DNA from: Luidia sarsii
Taxonomy: Eukaryota > Echinodermata > Asteroidea > Paxillosida > Luidiidae
Reading direction: 5' to 3'
DNA length: 64,000 nucleotides
Assembly: GCA_949987565.1 (NCBI GenBank)
Contig: OX465112.1
Span: 19,751,361 to 19,815,360, forward strand
In this document: one piece after another, positions 45,701 to 55,000 of the stretch
Position numbering within the stretch: position 1 is the first letter of the stretch
How the letters are laid out: each line of letters opens with the position of its first letter
Notes under the pieces: model-generated
Seen by the model: the letters and a program-made list of their open reading frames with translations, nothing else
The model's database searches: none
What the model was told of the DNA's origin: nothing
Program-made: the position numbers and the translations under genes

Positions 45701-46213
45701 CAGGTCATTTCTCAAAGGTCTTGCTCGGATATATAAAAGACAGGAGTTTTGGAGTTTTGGAGATGGGTAAGATGTGATCAAATGTGAAAGTATATAGAAA
45801 GCACTTTGACAAACAAAAACACTTGTTTTTTCCTAACCCCCTAGTTCTGTGTACTTCTCAATCCTTAACAATTCTCCAGTGTAAATATGACAACCTTCCT
45901 TAATCCTCCACAATCCTCCAAGATCTCATTGTACCATGCCTCCACAATCCTCCAGTGTAAATTTAACAACCTTTCTCAATCCTCCATCATAATTCATAAC
46001 TGGAAATGTTCATACTTGCCTCAATTCTCCATAATCCTCCAACAAACCCGGAGGATTATGGAGGATGAAGGAAGGTGCAAGTCTTCTACTTACCTTTGTG
46101 TCCACATCTTCCAGACAATCTCTTCGGAACTGATCAAAGATGCCCTGTGATTTCAGGTGGTTGGCAATCTTGTTGACCATTGCTGGATCAGCTCCGCTGG
46201 AGGTTGTAGCCAT
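36761..46213 (-). CDS. BOD1L1: BOD1L1-like protein (biorientation defect 1-like, Shg1 domain)
   Basis: Nine coding exons: 46213-46094, 45575-45451, 45088-44998, 43085-43001, 42529-41396, 40746-40517, 39994-39883, 39499-39315 and 38917-36761. They encode 1412 residues (human BOD1L1 is about 3050). The first four exons hold the BOD1/Shg1 domain: NHLKSQGIFDQFRRDCLEDV, AYQNLRQKVEGYVSSFL, LNKNQLRDSLRRQ, AGVERIIEQVIEPKMHHVFR. Exon 5 opens Pro-rich and turns Ser/Asp-rich. Exons 7-8 are charged coiled-coil-like (KEERAQRRQQVKEEREK). The long exon 9 is Glu-rich, then Ser/Arg-rich at the end with KRRK as the last residues. In vertebrates BOD1L1 protects stalled replication forks and associates with SETD1A; BOD1 acts at kinetochores. 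Those roles are family knowledge, not visible here. Exon 9 has a 38-residue tandem duplication. Confidence 0.92.
37860..38090 (-). repeat. 114-bp tandem duplication in BOD1L1 exon 9
   Basis: EEECDVAKEEETEVCKELT..ICKTDESSSSSVVQ is repeated once with changes (KEE to KKE, VCK to VGK, AK to TE). In frame, 38 residues per unit. Confidence 0.92.
39030..39200. mobile_element. Repeat remnants in the last BOD1L1 intron
   Basis: A short GTTTGCAGTAACACCATGTA copy (39030-39062), then TATAAC/GTTATAC segments (39080-39180: CCCGTTATACTCC, TTGTTATACAGAGG) that resemble TA-type DNA transposon ends. Confidence 0.45.
39640..39745. mobile_element. Inverted pair of decayed PLE motifs
   Basis: A minus copy (AACATTTGGATCATAGCTGG) and a plus copy (GCCTTTGAGAAAGGTCCTGA) are joined by TTTCTCAATCAGTTTCTGCC in BOD1L1 intron 7. 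Confidence 0.55.
40095..40430 (+). mobile_element. SINE: tRNA unit, tail and body in order
   Basis: TAGCTCAGATGGTAAGAGCG, then the B-box part GGTTTTGGGTTCAAGTCCCG, then CAAAGTTTTCTTTGC, then the GAAAAAGCTGCATCCACTAT body, then GGGGTGTGATCCCTGGAGAC. This copy shows which side of the tRNA unit each segment lies on. It lies in BOD1L1 intron 6. Confidence 0.8.
40890..41245 (+). mobile_element. SINE with a duplicated tRNA front
   Basis: Full body (AGCTGCATCCACTTTGTGTG), the GGCACCCCTACCCCGACAAAG link, one front-half unit, then a complete tRNA-like unit ending GGTCTCGGGTTCGAGTCCCG. It lies in BOD1L1 intron 5. Confidence 0.8.
42770..42975. mobile_element. AATCGC-type MITE-like repeat (BOD1L1 intron 4)
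   Basis: AAATAAATGCGATTATTTGG, TTTGAATCGCAATTCAGATC and GTGGAGACGGCCCTA match the blocks at 33340-33735 and 63655-63895. Confidence 0.5.
43265..43320 (-). mobile_element. PLE terminal motif
   Basis: TTTAGTGGGCCTGACATTTC, AATCCTAGCAGGACCTTTCTC, AAAGGCAGAGCGACAAGGAC match the arm end of the 28445-29616 palindrome. Confidence 0.65.
43321..44945 (+). mobile_element. SINE split by a 1.44-kb insertion
   Basis: The SINE reads GTTGTATTGCGTCTGACTGG..CGGCAAAGACT up to 43388 and resumes with AAGACTAGTTGACTATTAGG at 44830, running through an intact tRNA-like cloverleaf (about 44870-44940) with pairable acceptor (GGCTGGA/TCTAGTC), anticodon (CTGGT/ACCAG) and T stems. Confidence 0.9.
43389..44829. mobile_element. 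hAT-like DNA transposon, 1,441 bp, non-autonomous
   Basis: Ends CAGGGCAGGAA and TTCCTGCCCTG are inverted, flanked by AAGACT on both sides (43383-43388 and 44830-44835). Both subterminal regions carry several direct copies of ATTGCCGT(C)GTGCCCTT, as expected for transposase-binding sites. Inside, 43753-43812 is a hairpin (ACGTACCACGGACGTG around AAAAAACCGGTTTTTT). A small open frame at 44058-44147 (MPRKEKAKQQNELLPHNAAQ, ending SFFQ) stops at a good donor, CAG-GTAGGC, and may be a relic first exon of the transposase. The CAGGG end suggests hAT, although hAT normally makes 8-bp duplications and only 6 bp match here. Confidence 0.8.
45290..45415. mobile_element. PLE motif (BOD1L1 intron 2)
   Basis: CCTTTGAGAAAGGTCCTGCT, AGGATTGAAACGTCGGGCCC, preceded by the family flank CAAACTGCTTACTGACTACA. 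Confidence 0.65.
45850..46070. repeat. Short tandem repeat CCTCCACAATCCTCCAGTGT
   Basis: Imperfect repeats of CAATCCTCCA with AATTTAACAACCTT-like spacers in BOD1L1 intron 1, running to within about 25 bp of the exon 1 donor. Confidence 0.75.
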
Positions 46214-46342
46214 CTTTGCATTTGCTTTACGGACCTGCGTCCAAAGAAATTCAAGTTGACAAGTGACAACATAAACATCCCAACTACAACTACAAGTACT
46301 AGCGCTAGCAGTGCAGTGCAGCGTGCTTTGCCTTTGTTTATT

Positions 46343-46569
46343 CGCAGTGGCTGTTGTTACGGCAGTCGTCCGTATGGTTCCCTGACTTCACAGTATTTGT
46401 CAGGATGTTTAGCTCTTGGAACCAGACTATCAGCTAATAAGTAATAGTAATACTAGTAATAGACTGGTTCAACCAGCCTGCAGGCTGGTTGAACCAGTCT
46501 AGCAATGGTAACGAAATGCAATCAAGTCAGGGAACCACACGGACGACTGCCGTAACAACAGCCACTGCG
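46343..46569. mobile_element. 227-bp MITE with 9-bp target duplication, next to the BOD1L1 start
   Basis: Same family as 15417-15599, inserted in the reverse sense. Flanked by TTGTTTATT on each side (46334-46342 and 46570-46578). The middle is a perfect palindrome (GGTTCAACCAGCCTGCAGGC and complement). It sits 130 bp upstream of the BOD1L1 start codon, inside the promoter or 5' UTR. Confidence 0.92.
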
Positions 46570-47159
46570 TTGTTTATTTTTTTGCGAGAAAGCAAAGACG
46601 TTCAACTTTCAACTTCAATTCAAGTTCAACTCGTCATTAGACAAAAACAAGAGTCTGAAGATAAAATTAACGTAGAACACGTAAAGCCTTCGCCTTTTAT
46701 CGTGGTGTAAATTTAATGATCAGTGACATGAAAGGTTCAAAGAATGCAACCAAAAAACTTACCTTATCTCCGTATGCACTAATGCAGCCAGTCGATGTCG
46801 TGAAATTATCGTGTAGTCGTATTAGTCCGGAATCTGGGCAACTACATCTATCTAGGATTTGTCCCAAATGTTATAACGATTCACGCGGCTACCTCATCAA
46901 AAACAGTTGAATGATGTACGATTATACGGTTGATTGAGCCTGATCGTAAACAACAACAATTCCAACCGATCTGAAGTCACATGTTGGATCGACACAAGTC
47001 ACAACACAACACAACAAACGTTCCCGCAATCTTGCTCTATTGTCAACCTCGTTTCTGTCTATAGGTTTCCACATGCGATAAATGACGTCGAGAGAGAACG
47101 AGGTTGAAGGTAGCTTTGTGGCGTTTATATTCTTAATCAATTCACGTGAGATCGTCAAT

Positions 47160-47232
47160 GCCCGGTTAGCTCAGTCGGTAGAGCATGGGACTCTTAATCC
47201 CAGGGTCGTGGGTTCGAGCCCCACATCGGGCG
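47160..47232 (+). tRNA. tRNA-Lys (anticodon CUU)
   Basis: 73 nt with a complete cloverleaf: acceptor GCCCGGT/ATCGGGC (one G-U pair), D arm TAGCTCAGTCGGTAGAGC, anticodon stem TGGGA/TCCCA with loop CTCTTAA, and T arm GTGGGTTCGAGCCCCAC; discriminator G. A and B boxes are intact, and a T run (CTTTTTCTTTTT) follows at about 47238-47249 as a Pol III terminator. The sequence is nearly identical to animal cytosolic tRNA-Lys(CUU). Unlike the SINE heads in the window it has no SINE tail, so it is a genuine gene. Confidence 0.97.
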
Positions 47233-47249
47233 CGCATTCTTTTTCTTTT

Positions 47250-48115
47250 TCCCCTGTTTCCCCTTTATTACTGTCTAAAATTGCGTCTTCCTAAAAAGTC
47301 GGTAAGATGAAAATATTAATAAACTTGCTTACCTTTTCCCATTTTTTTTAAATTGGGTTAATCTGTTGTGTCCTCTCGTAGGCCCTATGCCAATCACAGC
47401 AGTCAAAAATGACAGTTACTGAAGTAGATGACCAGTTCATTCTGGTTTGTCTAATTCTTTGAGTGGTTGGAGGTTTGGTCATGGTACGGTCAATGCAGAA
47501 AGTAGGCCCTGCATAATGAATTACTGTTACTCGGGAAAAATGAAATCGACTCTTGACTTAGTTTGACTGTATGAGTTTTATTTTATTGAGGTATTCATGA
47601 CAATTAAGATTGTGAAAATGTTTAAATAAAACGGCTTCTTAGTTACCTTGTGCCAATTGGCAATGTCTGATTTCAAGTTGTGGTCAGTGCCAAATCGAAA
47701 TTATTATGATAAGGTTTGTGGACGCCTGTTTATCATTGTTTATTGGTGCCTGATTACATAATCAACATTTTAATCCCTTCAACTGATGGCACTGACATTT
47801 TAGCATAATTATTACCGTGTCACTTTGAAATTGTTAACCTTTGTGTGACTATCTAAAGCATATTTTCCATTCATAAGACAGTGTTCCAGAAATTATTTTA
47901 TGATTCATACCATTCTGTCGGAAAGAAAACTTTGTCGAGGAAGTCACAGAATTTTTGTTGCAGGCTTCCCATAATCCAGCATGATTTTGTTTACATAATG
48001 TCGACAGCAAACTTATCTGTTAAGCATCTCAAATCTACCAATGTAAATCATGATTTAATTAAAATGTAATGTGCATGAAAAAAAAATGGTTTTCCAAAAC
48101 AGAGCAGAGAGACGG
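47250..48115. other. Spacer between tRNA-Lys and the 861-residue gene
   Basis: AT-rich; no gene or clear repeat recognised. Includes the 3' UTR side of the 861-residue gene. Confidence 0.6.
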
Positions 48116-51100
48116 CTAGAGACAATTGCACAATGTGGCAGGTTTTTCCATTTGTTGAGAGTTGGCTTGTGACTCTGTATCCGAAGGTGGTCTCTCTGCA
48201 TGAGCTTCCTCCTGAGAGTTAGTCTGAGATGCTGCAGTCGTATCCTGGGTCTTTTTTACCTTCTTCTGGCTCGTCTTGTGAAGCAACTCCCCGCTGCCCA
48301 CGCGCTCGTAGTAGCCGAGTTTTTGAAAGAACTGCGACACCTGCTCTCCGCCATTTTCGTCCGAATCACCCGGTTGAATTCCGTCGGCAAATCTGACGCT
48401 TCGCTTGTTGGAAACCTGCGTGCCACTGTCATCTCTACAAGCTGGGGACGTGTCGTCTGTGGCCGTATCTTCGTCGATGTGGTCGGCTGGAAAGAAGTCG
48501 TCTTCATCGCCGTCCTTGTCATCGTCATAACGGTCCTGCCATCTGTGATCGTCCTGGTCCTTGTCGTGTTGGGGACGCTGCTGTTTCTTCTCCGAAGGAA
48601 TCTGTTGACTGTCACTCAGCGGCTGTGACACCCAGGAGTAGGCGTCGTAGAAAGATTCCCCGTCGTCCTTTGTCCCAGTTTCCTCCATGATTCGGGAGGA
48701 GATCAAGCTGCGATCCAAGGTGAATGGTTTGGGTTGGAAGTGACTTTCCTTCTCAACATCCTTCCTCTGCGTCGATTGTTGTGGCGCATGCGCATCGCGT
48801 GATGCAGGGACATTGATTGTGGGCACAAACTGGTCATCGCATATCAAGTCTTGCTGGGCATCAGTGATGATGTTATTGGCGTAATGCATCAGGGCAGAGT
48901 ACGGTCTCCGTCCGGTAAACTTGGGCAAGATACGCCTGAGACTGCGATGCATACCATATCTGTAGTTAGTGTGAGAGGGCGCTATTACGCCCCCACCACT
49001 GCGGTTGCGTGCGTCGGTCTCCTCTTCGTAAACATGGCGCGTAAACTGTGTATCAACATTTCCCGATTGTCCGGTAGTGATCTCGTCTTCATCCACGAAT
49101 TCGGTTCGATCCACATTTGGGGTGATTTCACGAGAGGAGCGAGCTGGATATTCTGTCTTATCAGCTGATGTGTCTGCTCGTGCGTGTTTTGTGAACTCCA
49201 CCAGGTCGGAGATCACTTCCTTTCTAGTGGCCTCGTCCAAGTCCAAGTCCAAGGTTTGCTCCCAGAATTCCTCGTCTGTTTGGCCCACGCGTATGTTACG
49301 CGTCATCATTAGGAGAGCGTTGTAGGAAGTTCCTCTCTGCAGCATGTGGCCCAGGCATGAGCGCGTGGCCTTACGGAGAGTGTACGTCCCCAGAGTGCCG
49401 AAATAACTCTGACGGGTCACCAACCGGTCCCTGGATTTCCGAGGAAGTTTGGGATCCATCTCACGCGAGTCTCCTGTGATGTGACTTTCTTTTTGTCTCT
49501 CTTGTGAATCGTATTCTTTTGGTGCATCCACTGACGGGTAACATCGTTTAATAGTCGGCTTTTTGGCGGATTTAGTATCGGTCTCTTTTGACGTGTCGAT
49601 GAGGCCAGCTAAAAGGTCGACGTAGTCTAGATTCTCCACGTCCTGCTCTGCCATGGCAACGCGAATTGCGTTGAACATCGTCATCATGGCGTCACAGCAA
49701 CGAGCCGTCAAGAATTTGGGCAAGGCTTTCTTGATTTCAGTTCTTCGGGCGTACGTGTAGCTGGAGTTAAGAAAGTTCCCCGACTTTTCAGACTTCATTG
49801 ATTTCTTCTGCGGTTTAGCGTCTAGGACTAGAGGAGCAGTGGGCGATTCTCTCATACACGGGGTCTCGTCACAGAACCTGTGGTCTTCAATAGGAGGCTC
49901 ATAGCAAGGCCCAAGCAGCATTTCAATGTTATCACTGAGGGGTGTGGTGAGTTGTGTGGGTACACTTAGCACATGGAAGTCGTCATTCTTGGCCCATTCG
50001 CCCGCACGTAACAGAGCCTTGACATTACCAGTCACGCTGTAACGTCTTAAAGAGGACTTTGCCGCCCTCCTCAGGGAATAAGTGGTAGCTGCATCTGCAG
50101 TGTCACCATCTTGGTAAACAGGTCTGGTTGATGGTGAAGTTTTCCTCGTAATCACTTCATCTCTTTTGCAGGTTTCTCGAACGCATGGATCGGCTCGCCT
50201 GTTCATCTTTTCGTTGTATTTTTTGATAACTTGAGGTCTTACACATTTCTGCTCCCTGGCTATTTTCGAGGAGGCCATGCTTTGTTGCGTCTTGCCTCTT
50301 GGTGAAGTCGTCTTTCCTTCAAATCGACGCTTCACGATGTTCATTATCTGCGCAACCAAAAGTCGTGCTTCGTGGCGCAGTGTGTCGTCACACACGACCC
50401 TGCGTGGCCGTTTGAGAGTACGTGTTGTGTCTGCCTGATGGGTCCGTCCGCCATTGTCTGTGTTCCCAGGTGTGCTGGTCGCTTGGTCTGGAAGCTGCTC
50501 AATCCTACGCAGTAACCTCCTGAACATGAGGAGAAAAGGAGAGAAATGAGATATAATTGTGGCACATCATACATCGCTATACATTCATACGCATTCAGTT
50601 GTGTAAAGAGTAAAAACAATGGAATTTGAAAGGATCTAGATTTGAACACGAGCGTCTGATATAACCATGCAACACTCTACCATGCACCTATAAGCTATAC
50701 CTTTTTATAAATCGAAGACTGTCGTCGTCATTGGCAAAGACGACTTTAACTGGACCGGGACTTGAAGTTGAACCCGAGAGGCCGAGACCTCTGGCATAAC
50801 ATACAACGGATGAACAATGTATTGATTAGACTCACTCTTCAATACGCTGCACAATTTCATCGATAAGAAAGTCGATATCGTCGGGTGTCCCACACGCCAT
50901 GCCGCTCTCAAACCTGTCCAGCAATTCTCCCATTCGACTTGATCTGGACAGGCTCGACTGACGGACGGCTGCTGCGATATCTAGGATAGAATTACGCCAT
51001 TAATAAAACAAAAAATGACGAGTTTCAATCGAGGATAAGCTATAAATACCCAATAATAATAGTATGGACGGTGGCCAACAATGGTTTGTGTAATTTCTAT

Positions 51101-51597
51101 CGATAATTTCTCTCAAAAACCATGCGAGTAGATACCCCTGTGGGTCATCACTTCAATCTCCCTAACTATTCCATTCTTGACATGTCTGTACAGGGCATAG
51201 AGTCTCTTGGCCATCGTAAAGATGCTGTCTGCCTCAGCAGGGAAAAACTGTGGATTAAGCATCTCCACACTATCCAACCCCATGGCCTCAACATCCAGGA
51301 AGGGAATGACTAATCCTCACTTCACTAATCCCTCTTTTCTTTCATCTTCCCTGTCCCTTTTCCCTTTTATCTCCCACCTCCCTCCTGTCCCTTTGATCCT
51401 CCCCACCCTTTTGTTTGTTTTCCCTTTGATCTCCCCTCCCTTGGTGTGTATATCCGCATCATCTGCATCCCACTCCCTTCCCTTGACTGTCTGTGTATGT
51501 CCGTGTCACTTTGCCCTCTAACTTTTGAGATGGTTTTTGTAAGGATGTTGCTACACTTACTTTTTCTCGTTGACATTGCTGCGGTTATCGATGACAT
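48116..51597 (-). CDS. Unrecognised 861-residue protein with four internal repeats
   Basis: Three exons: 51597-51561 (MSSITAAMSTRK), 50980-50836 and 50519-48116, with GT-AG junctions in matching phases (1 and 2) and a total length divisible by three. Exon 1 is short and less certain; exons 2-3 are firm. I cannot assign a family. Four copies of a basic, helical-looking repeat lie at about residues 207-238, 314-363, 438-488 and 579-628. The common pattern is Y-x-x-R-[RK]..., then L-x-[RK]-[FY] or similar, a GR/AR turn, then Y/CxALM and [NR]-x-I: YTYARRTEIKKALPKFL, YTLRKATRSCLGHML, YRYGMHRSLRRILPKFTGR. The linkers are polar, Arg/Asp-rich and look disordered; the C-terminus is acidic then Ser/Gln-rich. 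No signal peptide or membrane segment. The protein is most likely intracellular, but function is unknown. Confidence 0.72.
50730..50800 (-). mobile_element. SINE tail and B-box fragment
   Basis: GGCAAAGACGACTTTAACTG, GACCGGGACTTGAAGTTGAA, CCCGAGAGGCCGAGACCTCT in minus orientation, within intron 2 of the 861-residue gene. Confidence 0.6.
51118..51531 (+). mobile_element. PLE GIY-YIG C-terminus plus 3' tail
   Basis: Encodes DTPVGHHFNLPNYSILDMSV through SREKLWIKHLHTIQPHGLNI to a stop at 51311-51313, followed by a CT-rich tail and CCCTCTAACTTTTGAGATGG. Conserved HFN, REK-WI and GLN positions match the end of the copy in SUFU intron 5, but it is a different subfamily. It lies in intron 1 of the 861-residue gene. 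Confidence 0.8.
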
Positions 51598-52022
51598 CTT
51601 ACTTCACAAAGGTGAATCAACTTTCTTGTGAAGTTCGAACATTTCCGTGGCCAACCCCTACATGCCTGCCACAATCCAACACACCTTAATGTACGCAACT
51701 GAATGGAATCGTAATGCTAACTACGCTTTGTGGTGTAAGCAATGACGATACGCGCGCGTAATTTCAAGCATCGTGTCCGTGTGACGCGGTGTCGAGGGCC
51801 TCGTGACGTCATAAAGGTCTTTATTAGCCTGCGTCCGAATTCATTGGCTACGGCTTGAAAATACACACGAGTCTATGGAAGGCCTCAACAAGCGGCTGCA
51901 GCCAGTTAGTTCCCATCGGATTGCGTGTAACTACTTCTAGCCGCAGCCTTATTCTGCTCCAAAAAGTTTACGCCACGCCCACATCTTTTGCAAATCAACC
52001 GTTGCGGGCGCTATTCAACAAC
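51598..52022. promoter_or_regulatory. Bidirectional promoter interval: 861-residue gene / VPS51
   Basis: 425 bp between divergent start codons. Comparatively rich in CpG (CGATACGCGCGCG, GTGTGACGCGGTGTCGAGG) and contains two TGACG-type sites (CGTGACGTCATAAAG near 51802), a CRE/ATF-like palindrome. No repeats recognised. A shared promoter is inference from spacing and composition. Confidence 0.55.
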
Positions 52023-55000
52023 ATGGCGACCACCAAGGAAGGTATTTAACAAAATGTTTCCTACCTTTTGTTGACATTTCTTTAATATGTTCAGCGTTTT
52101 GTGTGTAAATGATGGTACGAAAAGTTAGCATTATTCATGAGTAGGATTTGTGATAGAAATGGTGTAAATTTTTTGTTTACTTTTTCCCATAACTCCCTCA
52201 ATGTGCCGATTAGTGACGGTAGGCGAAACGTCACTCGGAGTAACTTCAACTCAAAAGGGATCTTTTAATATGTGGTCATTGCCTGGCCGGTTTATGCAAA
52301 ATAGGACCAGTGCATTGTTGAATATATTATTAGTGGTTTTCGGGTTTGGGAAAGATTTTAGTTTAATCATCATGGGTTTAATATAGTAATACCCTCACTA
52401 TAAACGTCTGGGGAAATACTTAAGCCCAAATTAGAGTTAGACCGGCATATCCATCCATGGTCTGTCACAACCACTTGCCCCCCAAAAATGAGACGATCGA
52501 TACAGTTTTCCCCAAAATCATAATTTTGTAGCGTGTATGTAGGAAGAGTGCAGCGCATGTTTGTTTTTTTACAGAGCAATGCATGGAGGACAGTTGTCTA
52601 GTTGACACATACAATGATACATCATTACAATTTACATGCCACAAAATCAAGAATTTTGCCTTTTTCTTTTTTGGACAAGTGTGCCAAACCATGGAAATTG
52701 TCTATATGACAATTGGTGGTCTAACTAGTTGGGTAAAGGATTTTTTCCACCCATTTACGTTGAAGGTATTACAGTAAAATCTGTTCGCGGTTTTAGGAAA
52801 CAACAAATTTTGGAATTCAGCTTCATGAAGTTTCATTTTTCCCTTTGGAGATAATGCAGATGCGGATGTGGAGCAACGACGTAGGCGTAAACATGGCATG
52901 TTGAAGATGTACTATGGTCTAGATGACAACGAAGGGAAGGAGATGACATCGGATCCCATTGACATTGATGGGGCACATTTTGATCCTGAGATCTACTTGG
53001 CTAGACTCATGAGGGAGAAACGACTGACTGAACTAGTGGATAGAGAAGTGGACATGGTTAAACGTAAGTACAAGATGCATGGTGGAAATACTAAGAGGAA
53101 GGTTTGCGGTGACACCGTGTAGCACTTCTCTTTCAAGGAGTGTGGCTCTGAAAAGAGCTGGTAGCTTGACGTTTCGGGTAGTGTGTACTCTGAATGATTC
53201 CAACTATCATCGGTGTTTATATGCCTGATGAAAGCACTGGGAGGTGGAGAATCTTTTGCTCCCAGTGCGGCCACTGGAACATGCAGGATCTTCTCGCCAG
53301 TGTGACCACCGGTGCGAGAAGAGGAAGTTCACTGGAGTGTGTCAGTGTGAGAGTGGGTGCCAAGGGTAGAGGAGACCCAGGAGGCAACTACTAGTGACTG
53401 GATGAAGTTGGGTTGATCAAGTTGTAGAACTTTACTGTTTTGTATTGTACACACATGTAGCTAAGTACATTGGCAGGAGTACTTTTCTTGCAGATAGAAC
53501 AGCAACAGTAACATTTTTGATTTTTGATATTTTCATAGAATTAACTTTTGAAAAATGGCGAAGAAAACTTTGATTGGACTGGGATTTGTGAAGAGAAAAT
53601 GTTTGTTTTGTTCTTCTCCGTAGAAATCCGTTCACTTGATAGTGACATGCAGACCCTTGTTTATGAAAACTACAACAAGTTTATCAGCGCTACAGACACA
53701 ATCAGAAAGGTACGAATTTGAACGATCTAATTCCTTATCAAAATGATCTCAAGTTTTTGTGGTTTTTTTTATCTCATGGTTTTGTTAGATGTCGTAATTG
53801 GTTTCATGGCATTTTGGCCTTTTTACTTTTATTCCTCGCCAATATTGTTTCACCTGAGTACTGTCTCTTTAAAGGCCCTATACAACATTGGTAAAGATCA
53901 AAAGATTGCCACAGTTACACAACATTAAACATTCCCAAAAAGCGATTCTGCGAAGGTTTTAGCTGAAATAGTAATCTGAGAAAGTAGAAAAATGCAGACA
54001 ACCGTCACGGTTTTTAAATCGTTCATTAGTGTAAGAAATAGTTTATTACTCGTGAGTAATAAACTATTTGTCGATGTTTGAGTGAAGATTTCTCGGAAAG
54101 TACAACATCCCAGACCGTAAGATTTCAACATGAGGATTCTATCATGACCATCTACACACTGTGTAAAATAGAAAGAAATCTGTGGACATCAATGTTTTCT
54201 GATCTTCCCAATGTTATATTGGGCCTGTTATAAAGATGCAACTGGAAGTTATTTGCCATATTCCACACAAACAGTCTGGAAATCCACAAATGTTGTTCAA
54301 TTTACACGAAGAAAGTTTCTACATGGCAGCTGCCATGTTTTCTTTGAAAATTCATTATTCCTTTCTCAAGGAAACCACACGAGGGCGGCATAACTGATTT
54401 TTCAGCTACAGTAGTCCATACTCATCCACATCAACCTATAGATAGTATTTGATTTTGGGCCACTGTTTCACAGATGAAAACTGACTTCAAGAAGATGGAG
54501 GAGGAGATGGATCGCCTAGCAACCAACATGGACGCCATCACTGATTTCAGCGCTAAGATCAGCGGCACCTTGCAAGACAGAAGGGAACAAATCACCAAGC
54601 TGAGCAGTGTGCACATGCTTCTGAAAAAGGTGAAAGGAATGGGACAGGAATGATTGAAAGATGACATTACTACTACTCTAGTAGCCCTAACACTTGGTAA
54701 AACATTGCATCCACTTTGTGTCATCCCTGAATTGCCATTGTTAGGTTTACAACAATTGTATCGATTGCGCGATGTCATCACTTCACTTATAGTGGGTATT
54801 CCGGTAAGGTCTCGGGTTCAAACTCTGGAATATTCTTCACAGATTTTGAGAAAGAAAAGCCTCGATCAAACAAACTAGTGCAACAATCATCATGTACTTT
54901 ACAACAGCGGCACCTTGATGTGGGGCAGCCATGTTTTTTTTAAATTGTTTGAGAGTTTGTCCATACAGGATGTCTATTTACTTGCATTCTTAGCCAGGCT

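Noticed and set aside
48200..48628. 142-codon plus-strand frame rich in Leu/Val over the 861-residue gene
   Set aside because: Antisense of Asp/Arg-rich codons in exon 3, which mimics a hydrophobic protein. No start or splice support.
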